Assembly (NCBI GenBank): GCA_028276075.1
Contig: JAPYXA010000010.1
Span: 1 to 11,721 of the forward strand
Source of the DNA: Minisyncoccota bacterium
GTDB taxonomy: Bacteria > Patescibacteriota > Minisyncoccia > UBA6257 > HR35
Reading direction: 5' to 3'
DNA: 11,721 bases
Every line of letters starts with the position of its first letter. Within the stretch, counting starts at the first letter, position 1. The notes under the pieces were generated by a model. The model worked only from the letters and a program-made list of their open reading frames with translations, ran no database searches and was not told the DNA's origin. Shown here in pieces: positions 6,254 to 11,721 of the stretch. Made by a program: the position numbers and the translations under genes.

Positions 6254-7535
6254 TTATTTTATTATCTCTAAAACTTTATTTGTTAGTCCAGGAGACTTTA
6301 TCATGAAAGTATCTTTTGTTTTTAAAATAGAAGGCAAATAATCTTTCCCAATAATTTTATCATCATCTAACCAATAAACTTCTAAATCAACAAAAGTATT
6401 TTTATTCCAAAAACTTCTTATTTGCTTATCAGGAAAAATGAAAATCATACCATCATAATCAACAGGTTTTTTAACAAACATTAAACCATTTTGCCATTCT
6501 TCTGGATTTTTTGCCTCTCTAAATAAATAAATTCTATTTGCCATTTCATAAGGAATTAATCTTTCGCTCATATTTTCTATTTGAAAATTATCATTCAAAT
6601 AAAATTTTCTAAAATAGATATTTTCAATTCTTTTATTTTTTATATGAACTTCAACTCCACCGCCAATCATTGTCTCTTTTGAAAAGTTCTGATCAAAAAT
6701 AAAATTACCCAAAGAATAAAAAATAAATTTATCTTTATATTTTTCTATATTTTGTATTACATGAGGATGATGGCCAATTATCAAATCCGCTCCAGAATCA
6801 ACAGCTATTTTTGCTATTTTCCTTTGTCTTTCATTAGCAATTTTTTTATATTCCTCACCCCAATGAAAACTAACAATTAAAATATCAACCTTTTCTTTTG
6901 ATTATTTCGCTTAAATTACTATTTATAAGCGCAACACCGATTTTATTTTCTTTAACTTCTAAATGCTTTAAAAAATCGGAAAAACCTAAAAAACCTATTT
7001 TTATCCCTTCTTTTTCAATAATTAAAGGTTCATAAGAATTTCCAAAATATTTGATATTATTTTTTTCTAAGTTTTTTAGAGTATCTTCAAAAGCAATTTT
7101 ACTATAATCAAAAATATGATTATTTGCTAAATTAACAATATTTATATTTGCTTTACTTAAAGCTTCGGAAACCTCGGGTTTCATCCTAAATGAATAAATA
7201 CTGCCTACCTTAATTCCTTTATCAGAAATAGGACCTTCTAAATTAGCAATAACATAATCAAAACTTTTTAAATAATTAAGAATATTTAGAAAAGGAAAAA
7301 TAAATTTTTTGTTTAAATCATTGATTTTTCGTTCTACAGATCTTGTCATCATTATGTCGCCAACAAAAAGAAGTTTTATATTGTGCTTTTCATCATATTT
7401 TATAGGATCATATTTTTCAATGCCTACATAATTATAGCTCTTAGCTTCATTAATATTTTCATTTAGAAAATTAATTAAGAAAATTATAAAAATACCGCCA
7501 AGAGTTAAAAAGAAATAAATAAAACTATTTTTCAT
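6254..7535 (-). pseudogene. CapA-like metallophosphatase fused to a DUF192 domain, one frameshift
   Basis: Two frames make one protein of about 426 residues. The first (7535 to about 6885) has an N-terminal membrane anchor (residues 5-23) and CapA/PgsA-type motifs LLFVGDIMMTRSVERK (Asp60), ANLEGP (98-101) and NLANNHIFD (135-143). The second frame continues directly with VDILIVSFHWGEEY, IIGHHPHVIQ and YSLGNFIFDQ. The shift falls at ATCAAAAGAAAAGG (A-runs 6891-6899); removing one A restores the frame. The last 100 or so residues look like DUF192: EEWQNGLMFVKK, DGMIFIFPDKQIRSFW, NKNTFVDLEVYWLDDD and NKVLEI. CapA proteins are linked to surface polymer (poly-gamma-glutamate) synthesis; DUF192 is a small, poorly characterised extracytoplasmic domain. 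The anchor places both outside the membrane. It may be an intact gene with a sequence error rather than a true pseudogene. Confidence 0.8.
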
Positions 7536-7574
7536 TAAAAATTTGTCTTTAATTTATTTTTAACTATCATAATA

Positions 7575-7836
7575 TTATTTTAGCAATAAATTTTTTAAAA
7601 TTTCTTTTAAAACAACTTCATTGTTATGTTTTTTTGTCTTTAACCGTAAAACTAAAGTAACTTTTATAATAATATCAATTAACTTCTTCAAGTTCTCTTT
7701 ATTTTCCTCAATCTCCTAAATAACCTGTAAGATTTAATTTATATTTTTCTTGAAATTTTATTAAAAATCTGCTTATGCCAAAATTCTTAGTGTAATTATA
7801 TAAAAAAATGGGCATTTCTTTACGAAATTGAAGCAA
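7575..7836 (-). pseudogene. Possible decayed gene remnant in the 442-base spacer
   Basis: The 7536-7977 spacer has no intact gene. Two short frames overlap in it. At 7836-7708 a frame encodes LLQFRKEMPIFLYNY...SRFLIKFQEKYKLNLTGYLGD and stops. From 7715 a +1 frame continues EIEENKENLKKLIDIIIKV to a stop at 7575. The phrase IKFQEKYKLNLTGYLGD resembles the core of a PG_binding_1 (peptidoglycan-binding) repeat, in which FQ, a Tyr/Gly stretch and TGY(V/L)G are typical. The part after the shift does not fit that domain. Another short coding-like stretch, NFAFLEDIAYLNLASIS, lies just upstream in a third frame. It could be a decayed envelope gene or simply A/T-rich noise. Confidence 0.3.
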
Positions 7837-7912
7837 GATTTAAATAAGCGATATCCTCTAAAAAGGCAAAATTACAAAGAATATTAAAGAATTATTAAAA
7901 CTACTATTGGTG

Positions 7913-7935
7913 GGGTAATTAATAAAATTTTACCC
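7913..7935. other. Small inverted repeat past the kelch gene
   Basis: GGGTAA/TTACCC (7913-7918 with 7930-7935) with an 11-base A/T loop. On the plus strand it is followed by ATTTTTAATTATT, on the minus strand by CACC. It sits 43 bases beyond the kelch gene stop. It might protect or end that mRNA, but in the gene's own direction there is no T-tract. Confidence 0.25.
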
Positions 7936-7977
7936 ATTTTTAATTATTCTCTTTATTATAAAACAGAGACTAAAATT

Positions 7978-9015
7978 TTACTCAGACACCCAAACATCAT
8001 TGCGCCAGCGCCAATTTTTATCCATTCCTCCAAATATCCATATTTTGTCTTTAAAAACAACCGAGGAAAAGTCTTCTCTGCCCAACCATCGAGGATCCTC
8101 TTTAGTCTTCTGCCATTGTAAACCATCTTTAGAAAACCAAACATCATTCTTGCCTTTATTTTCAGAATCATCTAAACGTCCGATTATCCACAAATAGTCT
8201 TTATAAGAAATTAAAGCATGTCCCTGCCTACTTTGCCAAGGTGGATCATCGTTAATTAACTCCCAATTAATTCCATCTTCAGTAACCCAAACATCTTTAA
8301 AAACTTTGCCACTCAAATTCATACCTCCTGTTAAAAACAATTTATCTTTAAAAACCTCAGTAGCATGATCCCAACGAGGCTGCCAAGGAATGTCTTTAAC
8401 TTCATACCAATTAACACCATCCTCAGAATACCAGACATCATTAAAAACTTTTCTTTGATTATAATTGACACCACCGATTAACCAAATTTTATCTTTAAAA
8501 ACTTCAACTGTTTGTCCTTCTCTTGTCGGCCAAGGAGCTTTAGAAACAATTTTTTGCCAATGAATACCATCGATTGATTGCCAGATATCACTTTGATAGC
8601 CATTAACAGGACTCCAGCCACCTAACATCCATAATTTATCTTTAAAAAATACTACTGACATTGATCTTCGAGGTAGCCAGGAGGCTTTATTTAAAACTTT
8701 TTTCCAATGAATACCATCTTCTGTATTCCAAATATCATTAAAATGAGGAGCTTTTTGATATTCAACAACAATTTTTTTATTTTTTCTAATAACATAAGTA
8801 TTTGCGTTTAAACCTCCTATCAACCATATTTTATCTTTAAAGACAAAAGCTTCTCCAGAATCTCTTGGTCTCCAAGGGGCTCTTGAAGTTACTTTTCCCC
8901 AATTTAAATTTTCAGGGGCAAAATATTCAAAATCATTATTTGCGTTTAAAAAATTTGGAAGAAAAACAAAGATTGATATTAAAAACAGAACTTTTCTTAA
9001 TAAATCTATATTCAT
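7978..9015 (-). CDS. Secreted six-bladed kelch-type beta-propeller protein
   Basis: A 345-residue exported protein. Residues 1-25 form a signal peptide (RK, then LFLISIFVFL, cleavage probably after LNA). The rest is six repeats with the pattern R....-vFKDKiWliGG-...-DvW.s.DG.nW..v....W, the kelch double-glycine signature: KDKIWLIGG, KDKLWMLGG, KDKIWLIGG, KDKLFLTGG, KDYLWIIGR and KDKIWIFGG. The fifth repeat has lost the second glycine. The chain starts with NWGKVTSRAPWRPR and ends with DVWVSE, so the N-terminal strand would complete the last blade, as in closed propellers. Such proteins usually bind proteins or sugars; I see no catalytic residues and no anchor after the signal. It begins 95 bases after murD on the same strand, possibly one transcript, with no Shine-Dalgarno site. 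Confidence 0.88.
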   Translation of the reverse strand: MNIDLLRKVLFLISIFVFLPNFLNANNDFEYFAPENLNWGKVTSRAPWRPRDSGEAFVFKDKIWLIGGLNANTYVIRKNKKIVVEYQKAPHFNDIWNTEDGIHWKKVLNKASWLPRRSMSVVFFKDKLWMLGGWSPVNGYQSDIWQSIDGIHWQKIVSKAPWPTREGQTVEVFKDKIWLIGGVNYNQRKVFNDVWYSEDGVNWYEVKDIPWQPRWDHATEVFKDKLFLTGGMNLSGKVFKDVWVTEDGINWELINDDPPWQSRQGHALISYKDYLWIIGRLDDSENKGKNDVWFSKDGLQWQKTKEDPRWLGREDFSSVVFKDKIWIFGGMDKNWRWRNDVWVSE

Positions 9016-9110
9016 AACTTATTTATCCACTTTTGATAGATTAATTACTTTTGTCCTTGATATTTTCCTTTTCTATCTGTATAAGAAATTTTACAAGATT
9101 TTACTATTTT

Positions 9111-10676
9111 CTAAATATTTTTATTTTTATTACTGATATAAATTAATCTTAGCATAGAGTTAATTATCTTATTAAATTTTTTACCTCGATCAAATTCATT
9201 TTTAAATTTTTCAAAAGAGGCAGAAGCTGGAGAAAATAAAACCACAGATAAACTATCCGAATCTATACCGAATTTATTACCCGAATTTTTACCGAATATT
9301 CGGTGATTATTCAGGTATTTTATTCGATTGTTATTCGGGTAGATTTTTCTTGAATTATATAGTGTTACAGCTTTAATAACTGCCTTTCTTAAATCTTCAA
9401 AAATATTTTCTTCAATTAAATGATAATTTATCTTCCTCAGTTCTTCAATTAATTTTTTCGTAGCACTACCATTAAGCAAAATTAAATTTTCTGGCTTGAT
9501 TTCTTTTTTTATTTTCTTAGCTAAATCTTTAAAATCTAAATTTTTATCAGTTCCGCCAGTAATCAAAATTAAGTTTTTATATTTTTTGAATCTTTCAATA
9601 GCATTAATTGTTGCATCAGGAGATGTTGCTGCTGAGTCATTAACTATTATTAAATTTTTACTTTGATAAATAATTTCTTGCCGAAATTCAGGAGCTTTTA
9701 AATTAAAAATGAAATCTTTAATTTTTTTTATTTTATCTTGAGGATTTTTTATATTTTTAGATTTTAAATAAAGATAAACCGCTAAAACTGCAAAAAGTAA
9801 ATTATAGATATTATGCTCTCCATAAATTTCTTTAAATTTTTTTATAGAAAATAGTTGATGTTCTTTTTGATCTATTATAAAAACTTTCTCATCTTTAACA
9901 TAAATTCCCTTTTTTGGATTTTTCTTCAAGGAGACAAAATAAACTTGACTTTTTGGTTTTAAATTTAAAAAGAATTTTGTCCATTCATTATCTAAATTTA
10001 AAATTAAATAGTCGTTTTCTGTTTGATTTTGAAATATCTTTGCCTTAACTTCTGCATATTCTTCAAAACCAGAATATCTATTCAAATGATCATTATAAAT
10101 ATTAGTGATTATTGCAATTTTTGGAGCCTTTAAATTTTTTTCATAAAACTCTAACTGAAAAGAAGAAATTTCTAAAACAGAAATACTATTTTCTTTTGTT
10201 TTATCTAAAATTTTAAACAAACTTTTTTCTGGTTGATTTCCTCCTAATAAAACCTTATTTCCAAAAAATTTTCTTAAGAATTCATAAATCCAGGTTGTTG
10301 TAGTTGTTTTTCCTCTTGTTCCTGTAACAGCAATAATATCTCCTTTAGCATATTTAAAAAACAAATAACAATCATTAACTACTTCTTTATCTTTTTTCTT
10401 TGCATATTGCGCCCACTGACTTTTATAACTCACTCCTGGATTAAAATAAACAATATCAGAAGAATCTATATCCTCAAACCTATGCTTTCCTAAAACATAT
10501 TTAGCTTTTATTTTTTTTAATTTTTTAATTGACTGCAAAAGATCTTTTTTAGTCTTTTTATCGGTAATTACAATTTTTGCTCCATTTTTATAAAACCATC
10601 TTACCGCTTCCCTACCTCCACCTAAAATACCTAAACCAAAAATTAAAACTTTTTTATTTTTTATTTCTTTAATCAT
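9111..10676 (-). CDS. murD: UDP-N-acetylmuramoylalanine--D-glutamate ligase
   Basis: Adds D-Glu to UDP-MurNAc-L-Ala in cytoplasmic peptidoglycan synthesis. Domains in order: N-terminal Rossmann-like region (VLIFGLGILGGGREAVRW, 10-27), ATP-binding P-loop VTGTRGKTTTT (117-127), LEISSFQLEFYE (168-179), TNIYNDHLNRYSGFEEYAEV (191-210) and C-terminal domain with NDSAATSPDAT (346-356), LITGGTDKNLDF (371-382) and LFSPASASFEKFKNEFDRG (480-498). At 521 residues it exceeds the usual 440-460. About 29 of the extra residues are an inserted repeat-encoded loop (446-474, see the palindrome at 9255-9340), and a tail of about 12 follows the conserved end. The P-loop has Arg where Asn is common (GTNGKT). A TATAAT lies 6 bases before the ATG, so the mRNA may be leaderless. 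It ends with TAG and diverges from the epimerase. Confidence 0.93.
   Translation of the reverse strand: MIKEIKNKKVLIFGLGILGGGREAVRWFYKNGAKIVITDKKTKKDLLQSIKKLKKIKAKYVLGKHRFEDIDSSDIVYFNPGVSYKSQWAQYAKKKDKEVVNDCYLFFKYAKGDIIAVTGTRGKTTTTTWIYEFLRKFFGNKVLLGGNQPEKSLFKILDKTKENSISVLEISSFQLEFYEKNLKAPKIAIITNIYNDHLNRYSGFEEYAEVKAKIFQNQTENDYLILNLDNEWTKFFLNLKPKSQVYFVSLKKNPKKGIYVKDEKVFIIDQKEHQLFSIKKFKEIYGEHNIYNLLFAVLAVYLYLKSKNIKNPQDKIKKIKDFIFNLKAPEFRQEIIYQSKNLIIVNDSAATSPDATINAIERFKKYKNLILITGGTDKNLDFKDLAKKIKKEIKPENLILLNGSATKKLIEELRKINYHLIEENIFEDLRKAVIKAVTLYNSRKIYPNNNRIKYLNNHRIFGKNSGNKFGIDSDSLSVVLFSPASASFEKFKNEFDRGKKFNKIINSMLRLIYISNKNKNI
9255..9340. repeat. 86-bp segmented palindrome inside murD
   Basis: Four copies of (A)CCGAAT at 9257, 9268, 9281 and 9292 (spacing 11, 13, 11) are mirrored by four ATTCGG-like copies at 9298, 9309, 9322 and 9333 (spacing 11, 13, 11), about a centre at 9297/9298. 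Spacers of 4, 5 and 4 bases are not complementary. The centre ACCGAATATTCGGT is a perfect 14-base palindrome, and ACCCGAAT/ATTCGGGT closes the outside. The block keeps the murD frame and encodes residues 446-474, rich in Asn, Arg, Gly and Ser (YPNNNRIKYLNNHRIFG), in a loop between two conserved C-terminal elements. Confidence 0.8.
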
Positions 10677-10682
10677 TTTTAA

Positions 10683-10688
10683 ATTATA
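10683..10688 (-). promoter_or_regulatory. -10 element of murD, leaderless arrangement
   Basis: TATAAT on the minus strand, with only 6 bases between it and the murD ATG at 10676, so transcription should start at or next to the start codon. No good -35 at 16-18 bases was found, so confidence is moderate. Confidence 0.5.
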
Positions 10689-10708
10689 ACCTTTTTATAT
10701 TATTTTTC

Positions 10709-10804
10709 ATGTTAAAATTAAATTATGAAAATTTAAAAGTGTGGGATTACAGATTACCCAAAAATTTGAGACCAAAAAATGATTTTGAAGGCAATGGTAT
10801 TTAA
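10709..10804 (+). CDS. Possible 31-aa small ORF in the divergent spacer
   Basis: ATG at 10709, TAA at 10802-10804. The peptide starts MLKLNYENLKVWDYRLPKN and continues LRPKNDFEGNGI. Amino-acid use is less biased than random A/T-rich sequence would give (Trp, Arg, Pro, Asp, Gly), which hints at real or formerly real coding. A -10-like TATATT at 10696-10701 lies 7 bases before the ATG, again with no Shine-Dalgarno site. It could be a small gene, a leader peptide for the epimerase 46 bases downstream, or the 5' stump of a lost gene. No homologue recognised. Confidence 0.3.
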   Translation: MLKLNYENLKVWDYRLPKNLRPKNDFEGNGI

Positions 10805-10850
10805 AAATGCTTTTATTTGAATTTTTTTTTAAACAGGAAAAGATCTTCAA

Positions 10851-11721
10851 ATGAAAATTTTAATAACAGGTAGGGCAGGTTTTATTGGCAGTAATTTAAT
10901 AGATAAATTAATTGACGAAGAGCATAAAGTTTTTGTTATTGATAATCTTTCAACTGGCAAGAAAGAAAATTTAAATAAAAAGGCAATTTTTTATAAAGCA
11001 GATATTTGTGATTTGAATAAAATTTTACCTTTGTTTAAAGGAATAGATTATGTTTTTCATTTAGCAGCTAATCCAAGAGTTATTTTTTTCTGTTGAAAAT
11101 CCTATTGAAAGTCATAAAATCAATGTTGATGGCACTTTGAATGTTTTATATGCAAGTTATAAAAATAAAATAAGAAGATTAATTTTTGCATCAAGTTCTG
11201 CTGTTTATGGAGATATTAAAAAATTGCCATTAAAAGAAAATATGACTACGAATACAGTCTCTCCTTATGGACTTCATAAATTGATTGGAGAATATTATTG
11301 TGATTTATTTTCTAATCTTTATAATTTAGAAACAGTTTGCTTAAGATTTTTTAATGTTTATGGGCCAAGAATGGATCCAAATGGACCTTATGCTTTAGTC
11401 ATTGGTAAATTTTTAAAACTTAGAAAAGAAAACAAACCATTAACAATTTATGGTGACGACAAACAAACAGGGGATTTTGTTTATGTTGATGATGTTGCTA
11501 AAGCAAATATTTTAGCCATGAAAAGTAAAAAAGTTGGCAAGGGAGAAGTTATCAATATATGTTTAGGGAAAAATTACTCAATAAATTATATTGCCAAATT
11601 AATTGGTGGAAAAAAAAATTTATCTTCCGGAAAGAAAAGAAGAAATGAAACATACCTTAGGAAACAATTCTTTGAGTAAAAAACTTTCAGGCTGGAAACC
11701 TGAAATTAGTTTAGAAGAAGA
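10851..11721 (+). pseudogene. NAD-dependent sugar-nucleotide epimerase, two frameshifts, runs off the edge
   Basis: GalE-like short-chain dehydrogenase/reductase acting on UDP- or other nucleotide sugars. Segments in order: MKILITGRAGFIGSNLIDKL with the GxxGxxG NAD-binding motif, FHLAANPRV, then after a frameshift SVENPIESHKINVDGTLNVL, FASSSAVYG (catalytic Ser/Thr region), SPYGLHKLIGE (catalytic YxxxK), LRFFNVYGPRMDPNGPY and TGDFVYVDDVAKA. A second shift leads to YLPERKEEMKHTLGN and KKLSGWKPEISLEE at the edge. The shifts fall in T7 (11083-11089) and A9 (11610-11618); one base less in each run restores the frame. Every active-site motif is kept, so this is likely an intact gene with sequence errors or very recent damage. 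About 290 residues are visible. A weak AGGA lies 12 bases before the ATG. Which epimer is made cannot be told. Confidence 0.85.

Noticed and set aside
6254..6784. Independent 176-aa protein starting at an internal ATG
   Set aside because: The sequence before that ATG (SFHWGEEY and onward) is conserved CapA and joins the upstream frame, so the ATG is internal to a frameshifted gene.
7956..8197. Frames of 71 (-) and 65 (+) codons at the 3' end of the kelch gene
   Set aside because: Both overlap well-supported kelch repeats in other frames and show no recognisable protein.
9255..9340. CRISPR array reading of the CCGAAT repeats
   Set aside because: Units are 6-8 bases with 4-5 base spacers, mirrored, and lie in frame within murD; this is a palindrome, not repeat-spacer structure.

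Overview
This window is very AT-rich (10 G+C of 60 bases in a sample at 2581-2640). Genes are densely packed, almost all on the minus strand, and most starts lack a Shine-Dalgarno sequence. The products are a reduced set of peptidases, cell-wall enzymes and family-only proteins. This fits a small-genome bacterium of the Patescibacteria/CPR type; that placement is an inference from style, not from a marker gene.

Layout, left to right. At 25-978 (-) is an M28-type metallopeptidase. At about 1041-1920 is an island of clearly higher G+C (31 of 60 at 1201-1260). It holds one reading frame split by a single in-frame TAG into 108-aa and 143-aa parts, with a strong Shine-Dalgarno sequence and a textbook terminator. 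Its leader carries hairpins and a promoter/short-ORF/terminator element (element A, about 1922-2098). At 2127-5816 (-) is a compact likely operon: a GTP cyclohydrolase of the FolE2/MptA family, an M19 membrane-dipeptidase-type enzyme overlapping it by 14 bases, and a 558-aa protein of unknown family. It is preceded by a second copy of the element (element B, 5881-6041) with a perfect TTGACA-17-TATAAT promoter.

At 6254-7535 (-) is a frameshifted CapA-like protein whose C-terminus looks like a DUF192 domain, an unusual fusion. The 442 bases at 7536-7977 hold no intact gene, only short frame-broken coding-like stretches. At 7978-9015 (-) is a secreted protein of six kelch-type repeats. At 9111-10676 (-) is murD, carrying an in-frame palindromic insertion of about 29 codons near its 3' end. 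A 174-base divergent spacer follows, with a possible 31-aa ORF. On the plus strand an NAD-dependent sugar epimerase runs off the right edge, broken by two homopolymer frameshifts.

MurD (peptidoglycan precursor synthesis), the epimerase (sugar nucleotides), CapA and the secreted kelch protein all point to the cell envelope. The FolE2-M19 operon links pterin chemistry with a dipeptidase and an unknown protein. The main novelty candidates are the two leader elements A and B, the palindrome inside murD, the CapA-DUF192 fusion and the amber-split GC-rich gene. Three apparent +1 insertions in homopolymers raise the possibility of sequencing error, so the broken genes should be read with caution.
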